A DNA stretch of 64,000 nucleotides from Zoogloeaceae bacterium (GCA_031277315.1 JAITMP010000042.1:17356-81355), one strand, 5' to 3'. Shown: positions 18,828-27,697, numbered from the stretch's first letter. The notes: a model not told the origin generated them from the sequence alone. A program made the numbers and translations.

Positions 18828-19177
18828 GCGGGCATTCTAGCGCGGCGGCGCGGTGAAATCCCCGCTTGGGGCGGGCATGCCGTATTCGCGGCGGCGGGCG
18901 TCAGGCCGCAATCACGCGCAGCGTCGCGCCGGAACACGCGACCCGTTTCTCAAAAATGATCAATTTTATTTGATCGGGCCAAGATTATAGTTTATGTTTA
19001 CAATTATCAGTAAATCATCGTTTTTTATCAGGCTGCTTGCTTTGCTCCCCTTGCTCCCCTTGTCCGCTTGCGGGAGAGCGCCTGCCCCGGCTGGATCAGG
19101 GGGTAGGGGGCAGTGGGTGGGGGAAGCCGGGTACAGCCTGAGATATGGCAAGCCCACACGGAGACAGAAGACACGCC
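18828..19177. other. Intergenic region between nnrS and the first recombinase
   Basis: 350 bases without a convincing gene. An AT-rich stretch (18950-19030) contains the GATCAA/TTGATC inverted repeat. From about 19040 the sequence changes to short G- and C-rich repeat-like DNA (CTCCCCTTG twice; CGCTTGCGGGAGAGcGCCTG), matching an element in the repeat island at 27.7 kb. A 76-codon reading frame at 18994 with a lipoprotein-like start overlaps the recombinase and is not believed. Confidence 0.6.
18958..18975. promoter_or_regulatory. Perfect inverted repeat GATCAA-N6-TTGATC
   Basis: An 18-base palindrome in AT-rich DNA, 131 bases upstream of nnrS on its coding strand. Its halves contain the FNR/DNR half-site TTGAT but in the reverse arrangement and with a six-base spacer, so it is not a standard FNR box. 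Candidate operator. Confidence 0.35.
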
Positions 19178-19786
19178 ATGTTGATCGGCTACGCTCGCGT
19201 TTCGGCGCGGGACCAAAAACTTGAGTTGCAACATGAAATCCTCACCGGCGCCGGCTGCCGGGAGGTGTTCGGGGATGACGCCGACCCCGATCAGCCCGCC
19301 CTGGCGAAGGCGCTCGCTGCCTTGCATGCAGGCGATACCCTTGTCGTCTGGAAACTCGACCGTCTGGGCTGCGACGCAGAAAAGCTGATCGACCTCATCA
19401 ACGACTTGCGGCAGCGCAACATTCGTTTCGTGAGTCTGGCCGATGTCATTGATACGGAGACGCCTTCAGGCAGCTTCTTCCTTGAGGCGATCGCCCGTCT
19501 GAGCGAGGCGGCGCGCGAGATGGAGCTTGAGTATCCTCACCTCAAACCCCGGCGCGTCCCGCATAAAAGAGGCCGCAAGCCGAAGATGAACGACGCGCGG
19601 ATCGAGTTGGCGAAGCGCCTGCTGGCAGACGGCTTGCCGCTGGAGGAGACGGCAAGGCGCGTCGGCGTTTCAATTTCGACCCTCTACCGCTGGGCGCCGC
19701 CGCCGAAAGCATCCGCCAAGCGCGAACTCGCGGGCGGGATAGGCGAGTGGCTGACGCCGATTCACAAGAAAACCACGAAGCAGTGA
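19178..19786 (+). CDS. Serine recombinase family protein with altered catalytic motif (paralogue 1)
   Basis: A 202-residue small serine recombinase (resolvase/invertase type) with an N-terminal catalytic domain starting MLIGYARVSARDQ (Tyr, Arg and the nucleophile Ser present) and a C-terminal Hin-like helix-turn-helix (KRLLADGLPLEETARRVGVS). In the second catalytic motif the usual LDRLGR reads LDRLGC, so the second arginine (Arg71 of gamma-delta resolvase) is cysteine. The helix that normally carries ER (about residues 115-125) reads REMELEYP, so it is further eroded. A paralogue with the same Arg-to-Cys change lies at 62985-63611. The ATG at 19178 matches the paralogue's start; no inverted repeats or target site are evident. 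Confidence 0.85.
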   Translation: MLIGYARVSARDQKLELQHEILTGAGCREVFGDDADPDQPALAKALAALHAGDTLVVWKLDRLGCDAEKLIDLINDLRQRNIRFVSLADVIDTETPSGSFFLEAIARLSEAAREMELEYPHLKPRRVPHKRGRKPKMNDARIELAKRLLADGLPLEETARRVGVSISTLYRWAPPPKASAKRELAGGIGEWLTPIHKKTTKQ

Positions 19787-19877
19787 GGACGGCGGGGCAG
19801 GATTTCCGAATTGGTTCGCAGAATTGGTTCGTAAATCTTGTCTCGTAATTTTGTCTCGCAAGTTTTGACTCGTAATT

Positions 19878-19901
19878 CGTTATATATGAGCGTATATTAC
19901 G
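19878..19901 (+). promoter_or_regulatory. ModE operator upstream of modA
   Basis: The palindrome CGTTATAT-N8-ATATTACG matches the E. coli ModE box (CGTTATAT...ATATAACG) with one mismatch. It ends 47 bases before the modA start. ModE bound to molybdate would repress the operon here, and modE itself is the last gene of the operon, so autoregulation follows. Confidence 0.85.
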
Positions 19902-19948
19902 CTATGTCCGCTTGGAGGATGGCAGACGGGATGAGAGGAGCGCAGGGG

Positions 19949-20695
19949 ATGCCGGTTCGGCTTCGTGAATGGCTTTTGCTGGCGGCGGTCTTTTTTTCGG
20001 TGACAGCGTCGGCAGCGGAGGTGACGGTTTCGGCGGCGGCGAGTTTGACCGACGCGTTCAAGGACATCGCCCGCGACTATGAGGCGCGGCATGCCGGCGT
20101 CAGGGTATGGCTGAATTTCGGCGCATCCGGCGCCCTGCTGCAGCAGATCGCCAAGGGCGCGCCAGTCGACGTTTTCGCCTCGGCGGATCAGGAGACGATG
20201 GATCAGGCGCAGAGCCGGAACCTGATTGCCGAGCGCCGCGATTTCACGCGCAACGCTTTGGCGCTGGTCGCGCCCGTCGACAGCCGGCTTTCTTTTCGCG
20301 CTGTGGATGATCTCCGGCAGGCCGGCGTGAAGCGCATTGCGATCGGCAATCCGGCGTCCGTACCGGCGGGCCGTTATGCCCAAGGCATCATCCGGGAAGC
20401 GGGGCTGTGGGCGGCGCTTGAACCCCGGCTCATCTACACGCAGAACGCGCGGCAGGCGCTCGATTACGTCGCGCGCGGCGAAGTCGACGCCGGTTTTGTT
20501 TTCGTCACCGACGCGGCGCGCATGAAAAACAGGGTCAGGGTCGCGCTTGATGTGCCGTCGGCGACGCCGGTGAGTTATCCGATTGCCCGTGTCGTCGCCG
20601 GTCCGAACGGCGAGGAGGCGCGGCGTTTCATCGCCCATGTGCTGTCACCGGCGGGGCAGGCGATTCTGGCCCGGTTCGGCTTTTCCGGACTGTAA
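19949..20695 (+). CDS. modA: Periplasmic molybdate-binding protein ModA
   Basis: A 248-residue substrate-binding protein for the molybdate ABC transporter. The signal peptide is MPVRLREWLLLAAVFF...ASA, cleaved near residue 22. The mature start AEVTVSAAASLTDAFKDIA contains the oxyanion-binding Ser residues, and NFGASGALLQQIAKGAPVDVF and YARGEVDAGFV-like motifs follow. The ATG at 19949 has AGGAG 9-13 bases upstream and puts the signal peptide at the N-terminus; longer in-frame starts reach back into the ModE operator and are rejected. First gene of modABC-modE. Confidence 0.93.
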   Translation: MPVRLREWLLLAAVFFSVTASAAEVTVSAAASLTDAFKDIARDYEARHAGVRVWLNFGASGALLQQIAKGAPVDVFASADQETMDQAQSRNLIAERRDFTRNALALVAPVDSRLSFRAVDDLRQAGVKRIAIGNPASVPAGRYAQGIIREAGLWAALEPRLIYTQNARQALDYVARGEVDAGFVFVTDAARMKNRVRVALDVPSATPVSYPIARVVAGPNGEEARRFIAHVLSPAGQAILARFGFSGL

Positions 20696-20697
20696 AT

Positions 20698-21378
20698 ATG
20701 GATATGGCATGGTCGGCGCTCGGTCTTTCGCTCAAGGTGGCCGGTTGGGCGACGGCGCTGAATCTGGCGCTGGGCGTCGGCGCCGGTTTTCTGCTGGCGC
20801 GGGCGCGTTTTCCCGGCCGCGATTTTCTCGACGCCGCGCTGACGCTGCCGATGGTGATGCCGCCGACGGTGCTCGGCTACTACCTGCTGGTGGCGCTTGG
20901 CCGTCATGGCTGGTTGGGCGGCTGGCTCCACGATGCTTTCGGCATCAACCTGATTTTTACCTGGCAGGGCGCGGTCGTCGCTTCCACGCTGGTCGCGTTT
21001 CCGCTCGTGTTCAAACCGGCGCGCGCCGCTTTCGAGGCGGTCGACGGCCAGTTGGAGCAGGCGGCGCGGGTGCTCGGGGTTTCCGAGATCGGCGTGTTTT
21101 TCCGCGTCACGCTGCCGCTGGCCTGGCGCGGCATTCTGGCTGGCATGCTGTTGGCATTCGCCCGGGCGCTGGGAGAATTCGGCGCCACCCTGATGGTGGC
21201 CGGCAGCATTCCGGGCAAGACGCAGACGTTGTCGGTGGCGGTGTATGAGGCGGTGCAGGCCGGGCAGGACGCGGTCGCCAACACGCTGGTGCTGATTACG
21301 TCCGCCGTCTGCATCGTGGTGCTGGTGACGGCGGGGCGTCTGGCGCCCGGACGCATTGCCGGCGCGGGCGGCAAATAA
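20698..21378 (+). CDS. modB: Molybdate ABC transporter permease ModB
   Basis: A 226-residue inner-membrane permease with five to six helices. The EAA loop that contacts ModC is visible as EQAARVLGVSEIGVFFRVTLPLAWRGI. ALTLPMVMPPTVLGYYLL and ARALGEFGATLMVAGSIPG are typical ModB/CysT lines. It starts 2 bases after modA and belongs to the same transcript. Confidence 0.95.
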   Translation: MDMAWSALGLSLKVAGWATALNLALGVGAGFLLARARFPGRDFLDAALTLPMVMPPTVLGYYLLVALGRHGWLGGWLHDAFGINLIFTWQGAVVASTLVAFPLVFKPARAAFEAVDGQLEQAARVLGVSEIGVFFRVTLPLAWRGILAGMLLAFARALGEFGATLMVAGSIPGKTQTLSVAVYEAVQAGQDAVANTLVLITSAVCIVVLVTAGRLAPGRIAGAGGK

Positions 21379-21400
21379 CGGGCGGCAGGCGGCGAGAAAC

Positions 21401-22102
21401 ATGGAACTCGACATCGACATCCGCAAGACGCTGCGCTCCGGCGCGCGCCGTTTCCATCTCGACATGCAACTGCACACCCGCAGCCAGCGGGTCGTGATTT
21501 ACGGCCCTTCCGGTTCCGGCAAGAGTCTGGCGCTGAAGGCGGTGGCCGGTCTGGCGCGGCCCGATGACGGCTGCATCCGGCTGGGCGGCGTCACCCTGTT
21601 CGACAGCCGGGCGGGCGTCGATCTCGCGCCGCAAGCGCGCAAGGCGGCGTATCTGTTTCAGGACTACGCGCTGTTTCCGCATCTGACGGTGCGGCAGAAC
21701 ATCGGCTTCGGCCTTGCCGGCGGCTGGCGCAATCCGCGTCCCGGACGGCGCGAGGAGGCGGTGGATTACTGGCTCGGCGCGTTTCATCTCGAAGCGCTCG
21801 CGCATCAGTTTCCAGACGAGCTTTCCGGCGGCCAGCGTCAGCGTGTGGCGCTGGCGCGCGCGCTGGCGGCGCGTCCGCGCGCCTTGCTGCTCGACGAGCC
21901 GTTCGCCGCCATTGATCCGGCGCTGCGCGTGCGCATGCGCGGCGAACTGGATGAATTGCAGCGCCGACTCGACGTGCCGATGGTGCTGATCACGCACGAT
22001 GAAGACGATGTCGCCGCCTTCGGCGATCACGTGGCGTGCCTGCGCGACGGGCGCATCGTCGACCACGCGGAAGCCTGCGCGGCCGTGACGGAAGCCGTCT
22101 GA
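21401..22102 (+). CDS. modC: Molybdate ABC transporter ATPase ModC
   Basis: A 233-residue ABC ATPase: Walker A GPSGSGKS at residues 35-42, signature LSGGQRQRVALARALA, Walker B LLLDEPFAAID and the switch histidine in LITHDEDD. It is shorter than E. coli ModC (about 352) because the C-terminal molbindin regulatory domain is absent; the ATPase domain is complete. The ATG at 21401 lies after modB's stop and is preferred over an upstream TTG at 21356. The stop overlaps the modE start (TGATG). Confidence 0.92.
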   Translation: MELDIDIRKTLRSGARRFHLDMQLHTRSQRVVIYGPSGSGKSLALKAVAGLARPDDGCIRLGGVTLFDSRAGVDLAPQARKAAYLFQDYALFPHLTVRQNIGFGLAGGWRNPRPGRREEAVDYWLGAFHLEALAHQFPDELSGGQRQRVALARALAARPRALLLDEPFAAIDPALRVRMRGELDELQRRLDVPMVLITHDEDDVAAFGDHVACLRDGRIVDHAEACAAVTEAV

Positions 22103-22914
22103 TGCCGGCGAGAAAAAAAGCCATCGAATTGCGCGGCGCGGTCTGGATGACCGTCGGCGGAGAGAATCTCGGCGGGCCGGGCCGCATCGACCTTCTGGCG
22201 AAGGTGGCCGAATCCGGCTCCATCACGCAAGCGGCCAAAGCCATCGGCATGAGCTACAAGGCCGCCTGGGACGCCATCGACGCCATGAACAATCTCGCCG
22301 GCGAAGCGCTGGTTGAACGGCTCACCGGCGGCAAGGGCGGCGGCGGCACGCGCCTGACGCGGCGCGGCAGGCAGCTCGTCGACAACTTCCGCCTCATCGA
22401 ACGCGAGCACCGCCAGTTCGTCGACCAGCTCAGCCGTCAGGCGAGCGGCATCGCCGACGACCTGTTGCTCATCACGAGGATGCAAATGAAAACCAGCGCC
22501 CGCAACCAGTTTCTCGGCACAGTCAGCGCCGTCCGGCGCGGCGCGGTGAATGACGAAATCGACCTCGACATTCCCGGCCGGCAGAAAATTGTCGCCATCA
22601 TCACGCGCGAAAGCACGGACAGTCTCGGCCTCAAGCCCGGCGCGGAAGCCTTCGCCCTCATCAAGGCCTCCTCCATCATCGTCGCCACCGACACCGCGGG
22701 CGCGAAACTCTCGGCGCGCAACTGCCTTACGGGCGTCGTTGCCCGCATTCAGCCCGGCGCGGTGAACGCCGAAGTCGTCATCGCGCTGCCGGGCGGCGGC
22801 GCCATCGCCGCCATCATTACCAGCGCCAGCGCCGCCGAACTCGGCCTTGCAATCGGCGGCGAAGCCAGCGCCCTTTTCAAGGCCTCCAGCGTCATCATCG
22901 GGGTGCCGGGTTAA
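22102..22914 (+). CDS. modE: Molybdate-responsive regulator ModE
   Basis: A 270-residue ModE with an N-terminal winged helix (residues about 20-110, SITQAAKAIGMSYKAAWDAI, with the TGGKGGGGTRLTRRG wing) and two molbindin (TOBE) repeats (about 125-190 and 200-268). Each repeat carries the SARNQFLGTVS/SARNCLTGVVA molybdate-binding line. When molybdate binds, ModE represses the mod operon through the operator at 19878. Being last in the operon and overlapping modC by one base, it is autoregulated. A full-length ModE beside a truncated ModC leaves molybdate sensing to ModE alone. Confidence 0.95.
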   Translation: MPARKKAIELRGAVWMTVGGENLGGPGRIDLLAKVAESGSITQAAKAIGMSYKAAWDAIDAMNNLAGEALVERLTGGKGGGGTRLTRRGRQLVDNFRLIEREHRQFVDQLSRQASGIADDLLLITRMQMKTSARNQFLGTVSAVRRGAVNDEIDLDIPGRQKIVAIITRESTDSLGLKPGAEAFALIKASSIIVATDTAGAKLSARNCLTGVVARIQPGAVNAEVVIALPGGGAIAAIITSASAAELGLAIGGEASALFKASSVIIGVPG

Positions 22915-22929
22915 GACGATGAGCCGGCG

Positions 22930-23499
22930 CTAAACGACTCGATCCGGGGCCGCCCTGCGCAGGCGGCGCTGGCGCCAGGCGCGGAGCAGCCAGGCGCGCC
23001 AGGCCATGCGCACGACGAGATAGCCGAAGGCCGCCAACAGGGTGGCGAGCAGTATCAGGCCGAGCGCCAGCGGCTTGCCCAGATGTGCCATCCATTCGCC
23101 CAGACGCAGCAGCCAGTCCCACAGCCCGGTCGCGCCCCATTCCGGCGGCGCGATGAATTCGCCCTCGCCGCCGAGCACCCGCCGCCCCAGTTCATAGGCG
23201 ACGAAGTACAGCGGCACGATGGTGAAGGGATTGGTGTAGAGCGTGGTGGCGAGCGCCAGCGGCAAATTGATGCGGAACACGACGGCGCAGATCGCCGCGC
23301 CGGGCATCTGGAACGGCCCCGGAATCAGGCCGCAGAACAGGCCGACGGCGACGCCGCCCGCCGCCGAGTGGCGGTTGAGGTGCCACAGGCGCGGATGCAG
23401 CAGGGTGGTATCGAACCGCGCCAGCCAGCGGTTGCGACGGATGGCCTCGTGGTCGGGCAGGTATTTGCGGAAGTGCTTGCGCATGGGATTGCGGGCCAT
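22930..23499 (-). CDS. DUF2062 domain membrane protein
   Basis: A 189-residue protein with about three membrane segments. The DUF2062 core is RHSAAGGVAVGLFCGLIPGPFQ and TTLYTNPFTIVPLYFVAYELG. Function of the family is unknown; some members are fused to glycosyltransferases. It converges on modE (15 bases apart) and diverges from comEC. The ATG at 23499 is chosen over an upstream one that overlaps comEC; another ATG lies five codons downstream. Confidence 0.8.
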   Translation of the reverse strand: MARNPMRKHFRKYLPDHEAIRRNRWLARFDTTLLHPRLWHLNRHSAAGGVAVGLFCGLIPGPFQMPGAAICAVVFRINLPLALATTLYTNPFTIVPLYFVAYELGRRVLGGEGEFIAPPEWGATGLWDWLLRLGEWMAHLGKPLALGLILLATLLAAFGYLVVRMAWRAWLLRAWRQRRLRRAAPDRVV

Positions 23500-23566
23500 T
23501 GTAGCGAATGCGCGGCGGCGCATGTGAGCGGGCGGCGCGGCGCGGGAAAGGCCGTAGAATCCGCGC

Positions 23567-25942
23567 ATGCGGATGTCGATCATTGCTTTTGCCGCCGGCG
23601 TCTGGTTTCTTCAGCAGCAGGCGGCGCTGCCCGGCTGGCCGGCGCTGGCGGCGCTGCTCGCCGTTTCGGCGGGGCTGGCCGTTGCCGCCGCATGGATGCG
23701 CCACCGCCGGTCGGCGCCGGCGCACATTGCTGTTGTCATTTCCGCGACCCTTGCCGCCGCCATTTCTGCTGCCATTTCTGCCGCGCTGATCGGCTTTATC
23801 TGGGCGGCGGCGATGGGCCAGATCCGTTTGGCCGACACGCTGCCGGAGGAGAACGAAGGCCGCGACATTCTGCTGACGGGCGTCATCGCCAGCCTGCCGC
23901 AGGCTTACGACAACGGCGTGCGCTTCGATTTCGCCGTGGAGCAGGCGGCGTCGACTGTTCCGGCGAAAATTTCGCTCGCCTGGTCGGGCGGCGCACGGCA
24001 GCCCTGGCGCGACGTGCATGCCGGCGAACGCTGGCAATTCACCGTGCGGCTGAAGCGGCCGCACGGCAATCTGAATCCGCATGGCTTCGATTACGAGGCC
24101 TGGCTGTTCGAGCGCGGCGTGCGCGCCGCCGGCTATGTGCGCAATGACGACGGCAACCGGCGTCTCGATGCTTTCGTGCCGCGCCCCGCGTATGCCGTCG
24201 AGCGCCTGCGCGAAAAGGCGCGCGCACGTTTTCTGCGCGCGCTGCCGCAGCGCGATTATGCCGGTGTGCTGGTGGCGCTGGCGGTCGGCGATCAGCGCGC
24301 CATCGACAGCGGTCTCTGGCAGCTTTTCGCCCGCACCGGCATTTCGCACCTGATGTCGATTTCCGGCCTGCATGTGACGATGGTGGCGGCGCTCGGCGGC
24401 TGGCTCGCCGCCGCGCTCTGGCGGCGTCGACCGGCGCTGCTGCTGCGTCTGCCGGCGCAGAAAGTGGCCGCCGCCTCGGGCTGGGCAACGGCCTTCGCGT
24501 ATTGCCTGCTGGCCGGCTTCGGCGTGCCGGCGCAACGCACGCTCTACATGCTGACGGTGGTGGCGCTGGCGCTGTGGCTCGGGCGCGCCGCCGCCGGCAG
24601 CCGCGTGCTGGCGCTGGCGCTGTTGCTGGTGCTGCTGGTCGATCCCTGGGCGGTGCTCTCGGCGGGCTTCTGGCTGTCCTTCGGCGCCGTGGCGGTGCTG
24701 TTCTACGTCGGCGCCGGGCGGCTGGCGGCGCGGCACTGGCTGGCCGAATGGGGTCGGGCGCAATGGGCGGTGACGCTCGGCCTGATTCCGGCGCTGCTGG
24801 CGATATTCCAGCAGTTCTCGCTCGTCTCGCCGCTCGCCAACGCGGTGGCGATTCCCGTCGTCAGTTTCGTCATCACGCCGCTGACGCTGATCGCCGCCGC
24901 GCTGCCGTTCGACGCGCTCCTGCTGCTGGCGCATCAAATCCTGTCCTGGCTGATGGCCTTCATCGAGTGGCTGGCGGCCTTGCCGTTGGCGATGTGGCAG
25001 CAGCACACGCCGCCGGTCTGGGCGGTCGGGCTGGCCGCGCTCGGCTGCGTCTGGCTGTTGCTGCCGCGCGGCTTTCCGTCGCGCGGCATGGGCGCGCTGC
25101 TGCTGTTGCCGCTGGCGCTGGCCGCGCCGGCGCGGCCGGCCGAGGGCGAGTTGCGCCTGACCGTGCTCGATGTCGGTCACGGCGTGGCCGTGCATGCGCA
25201 GACGGCGAAGCGCGATCTCATCTACGACACCGGGCCGCAGTTCTCGCCCGACGCCAACAGCGGCAACCGCATCCTGCTGCCGTATCTGCGCGCCGCCGGC
25301 GTGCGCCGGCTCGACGCCCTCATCCTCAGCCATGAAGATCAGGATCACGCCGGCGGCGCGCTCTCCCTCATCGACGGCCTGCCGTTGACCTGGACCATGA
25401 ATTCGATGCCCGCAGGCCATCCTTTCCGCGAAGCGCCCGGCCATCGGACGTGCGAGGCGGGCCAGACCTGGACCTGGGACGGCGTGCGCTTCGAGATTCT
25501 GCACCCGGAAGCGGCGGCGTATGCCGTTGGGGAGCACGACGGCAAGCGCAAGGGCAACGACATGTCCTGCGTGCTGAAGATCGTCTCAGCGCACGGCAGC
25601 GCGCTGCTTGCCGGGGACATCGAAACCACCGCCGAGCGGACGCTGCTGAAACAGCGGGGTGGGCAGTTACGGGCGGACGCGCTGCTGGCGCCGCACCACG
25701 GCAGCCGCAGTTCCTCGTCGCCGGAATTCCTGGCGGCGGTGGGCGCGCGCACGGCGATTTTTTCAATCGGCTACCGCAACCGCTTCCGTCATCCGCATGA
25801 AACCGTCTGGCGCCGCTACGAAGCCAGCGGTGCGCAACTGCTGCGCACCGACCGCGACGGCGCCGTCACCATCGAATTCGCCGCGCCCTGGCGGATCACC
25901 ACCGAGCGCGCGGCGCGACGACGTTACTGGCATGGGCGGTAG
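23567..25942 (+). CDS. comEC: ComEC/Rec2 DNA-uptake channel
   Basis: A 791-residue inner-membrane protein that would carry single-stranded DNA into the cytoplasm during natural transformation. Order: N-terminal hydrophobic and DUF4131 region (1 to about 220); the Competence membrane domain with HLMSISGLHVTMVAAL near residue 265 and FGVPAQRTLYM; then a C-terminal metallo-beta-lactamase domain with LTVLDVGHGVAV, LILSHEDQDHAGG and LLAPHHGSRSSSS. All key metal-binding motifs are present, so the gene looks intact. No other competence genes are in the window. Confidence 0.93.
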   Translation: MRMSIIAFAAGVWFLQQQAALPGWPALAALLAVSAGLAVAAAWMRHRRSAPAHIAVVISATLAAAISAAISAALIGFIWAAAMGQIRLADTLPEENEGRDILLTGVIASLPQAYDNGVRFDFAVEQAASTVPAKISLAWSGGARQPWRDVHAGERWQFTVRLKRPHGNLNPHGFDYEAWLFERGVRAAGYVRNDDGNRRLDAFVPRPAYAVERLREKARARFLRALPQRDYAGVLVALAVGDQRAIDSGLWQLFARTGISHLMSISGLHVTMVAALGGWLAAALWRRRPALLLRLPAQKVAAASGWATAFAYCLLAGFGVPAQRTLYMLTVVALALWLGRAAAGSRVLALALLLVLLVDPWAVLSAGFWLSFGAVAVLFYVGAGRLAARHWLAEWGRAQWAVTLGLIPALLAIFQQFSLVSPLANAVAIPVVSFVITPLTLIAAALPFDALLLLAHQILSWLMAFIEWLAALPLAMWQQHTPPVWAVGLAALGCVWLLLPRGFPSRGMGALLLLPLALAAPARPAEGELRLTVLDVGHGVAVHAQTAKRDLIYDTGPQFSPDANSGNRILLPYLRAAGVRRLDALILSHEDQDHAGGALSLIDGLPLTWTMNSMPAGHPFREAPGHRTCEAGQTWTWDGVRFEILHPEAAAYAVGEHDGKRKGNDMSCVLKIVSAHGSALLAGDIETTAERTLLKQRGGQLRADALLAPHHGSRSSSSPEFLAAVGARTAIFSIGYRNRFRHPHETVWRRYEASGAQLLRTDRDGAVTIEFAAPWRITTERAARRRYWHGR

Positions 25943-26079
25943 ACGATGATGCCTGCAACTGTCATCCGCGAATCTGTAGCGCAAACCGGCAATTCCTTGT
26001 CAATAAATCTTTGCGGCGAACATGACACAATGCGTCGCGTTGTTGAACCCTTCCGTGACATGACTCAAAGGAGCCAACT

Positions 26080-26550
26080 GTGACTGTGAACAAGGCCAGG
26101 ACATTTTTCTTCGCGGTGCTTTTGCTGGGGCTGCCCGCGTTTGCCGGCGCCCAGACCCTGACGGAGAAATCAGTGAAAGATCTGATGTTGAAAATAGACA
26201 AGGCCATCGCCAGCAAGGACGTGAGCGTCTTTGCCCAGACCATGAGTGAAAACGCGGAAGTTGTCATTACAGTTTCAGCGGGCGGCAATCAGCAAAAAAC
26301 CCGAATGAACAAGGCCGAATATCTTGCGGCGTTGAGGGGTGGCTGGTCGATGGCGTCCACCTACGTATATCGCCGCAGCAATGAAAAAATTGCCATCTCC
26401 GGCAACATTGCGACCGTCACTGCCGACGTGGTTGAGAATATGTCAGTCAACGGCCAGCACATACGCGCTCGAACCAGGTCAACAGCGACGATTGAACTGG
26501 TTGACGGGGCGCCCAAGGTGACCAAAGTGGTGGGGAATACGTCCATGTAA
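26080..26550 (+). CDS. Small exported protein, NTF2/SnoaL-like fold suspected
   Basis: A 156-residue protein with a clear signal peptide (residues 1-24, ending FAGAQ). The mature part begins LTEKSVKDLMLKIDKAIASKD, the helix pattern of SnoaL/NTF2-like or DUF4440 proteins, followed by alternating beta strands ending in KVTKVVGNTS. Its function is unknown; it should be periplasmic. The start is GTG at 26080, supported by AAAGGAG six bases upstream. It is AT-richer than its neighbours. Confidence 0.65.
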   Translation: MTVNKARTFFFAVLLLGLPAFAGAQTLTEKSVKDLMLKIDKAIASKDVSVFAQTMSENAEVVITVSAGGNQQKTRMNKAEYLAALRGGWSMASTYVYRRSNEKIAISGNIATVTADVVENMSVNGQHIRARTRSTATIELVDGAPKVTKVVGNTSM

Positions 26551-26602
26551 GCCTTTCCTCATTGGAAAGGATGCGCGGATGCACATGTGAGAGGGAGCGC
26601 CA

Positions 26603-27460
26603 ATGAACGAAATGCGACAGCGTAGTGTGCAATGTTTGAGTCCCGGCGGGTTGCACCGCATGGCCTATGTCGAGTGGGGCGATCCGCGCAATCCGCGCGT
26701 GCTGGTTTGCGTGCATGGCCTGACGCGCAATGCGCGTGATTTCGACACGCTGGCGCGGGCGCTCATGCACCGCTACCGCGTCGTCTGTCCCGACGTCGTT
26801 GGCCGCGGCCGCAGCGGCTGGCTGCGCCTGAAGGAGCATTACCAGATCCCGCAATATGTCGCCGACATGGTGACGCTGATTGCGCGGCTGGATGTCGAAG
26901 AAGTGCACTGGGTCGGCACGTCGATGGGCGGCATGATCGGCATGGGGCTGGCGGCGCAGGCGGATTCCCCGATCACGCGGCTGGTGCTGAACGATGTCGG
27001 CCCGGTCATCAGCGTCCGGGCGCTCAAGCGCATCGGCGAGTACATCGGCCTGACGCCGCGATTTGCCTCCTTCACCGAGGCCGAGCAGTACATACGCGTG
27101 ATCAGCGCGCCTTTCGGCCAATTCACGGACGCGCAATGGCGGCACCTCACCGAGCACGTCGTGCGGAAAGAGGCCGATGGCGCTTATGCGTTCGTCTACG
27201 ACCCGGGCATCGCCGTGCCTTTCCGCGCCGGCGCTGGCGACGGTGATATTGATCTGTGGCCGGTCTACGACGCCATCCGCTGCCCGACGTTGGTGGTGCG
27301 CGGGGCTGAATCCGATCTGCTCTCACGCGAAACGTGTCAGGAGATGAGCCGGCGCGGGCCGAAAGCGGCCACCATTGAAATCCCCGCCGTCGGCCACGCG
27401 CCGATGTTTCTCGACGCGGCGCAGGTGGATGTGGTGAAAGCGTTTTTGCTGGCGGAGTGA
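26603..27460 (+). CDS. Alpha/beta hydrolase
   Basis: A 285-residue single-domain alpha/beta hydrolase, cytoplasmic. The oxyanion-hole motif is VCVHGLTRNARDFD, the nucleophile elbow GTSMGG (Ser near residue 114), the acid is probably the Asp in VVRGAESDLLS and the catalytic histidine is in AVGHAPMFLD. The substrate is unknown; it resembles esterases/ring-cleavage product hydrolases. A GAGGGA ribosome site precedes the ATG. Confidence 0.83.
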   Translation: MNEMRQRSVQCLSPGGLHRMAYVEWGDPRNPRVLVCVHGLTRNARDFDTLARALMHRYRVVCPDVVGRGRSGWLRLKEHYQIPQYVADMVTLIARLDVEEVHWVGTSMGGMIGMGLAAQADSPITRLVLNDVGPVISVRALKRIGEYIGLTPRFASFTEAEQYIRVISAPFGQFTDAQWRHLTEHVVRKEADGAYAFVYDPGIAVPFRAGAGDGDIDLWPVYDAIRCPTLVVRGAESDLLSRETCQEMSRRGPKAATIEIPAVGHAPMFLDAAQVDVVKAFLLAE

Positions 27461-27625
27461 AGTTCGGAACCGCTGCGGCTCGGGTTGAACCCATCCCCAC
27501 CCAAACCCTCCCCTTGAAGGGGAGGGCTTCACAAACCGCTCCCTTTCCCGCAAGCGGGCGAGGGGAGCATCAGGATTGTCATTCTGCGCGGAGCGAAGCG
27601 CGTCACCCTGCGCGCAGTCGCAGAC

Positions 27626-27697
27626 GTAGGCTGGGATGGAATGAAGTGGAATCCCAGCTTCGGTATGCTGGGTTTCGCTGCGCTCAACCCAGCCTAC
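27626..27697 (+). repeat. GTAGGCTGGG/CCCAGCCTAC hairpin repeat, copy A
   Basis: A 72-base element with inverted ends GTAGGCTGGG and CCCAGCCTAC and the internal block GTTTCGCTGCGCTCAA. Near-identical copies lie at 63681-63758 and 63791-63862. It can fold on itself. Similar elements are common between genes of many proteobacteria; their function is unknown. Confidence 0.85.

Noticed and set aside
18994..19224. A 76-codon frame with a lipoprotein-like N-terminus (LLPLSACG)
   Set aside because: It overlaps the recombinase start in another frame, its second half is antisense-like arginine-rich sequence and its lipobox comes from repeat DNA.
23192..25537. A 781-codon minus-strand frame opposite comEC
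   Set aside because: Antisense of a membrane protein with intact ComEC motifs; no domain seen in the product.
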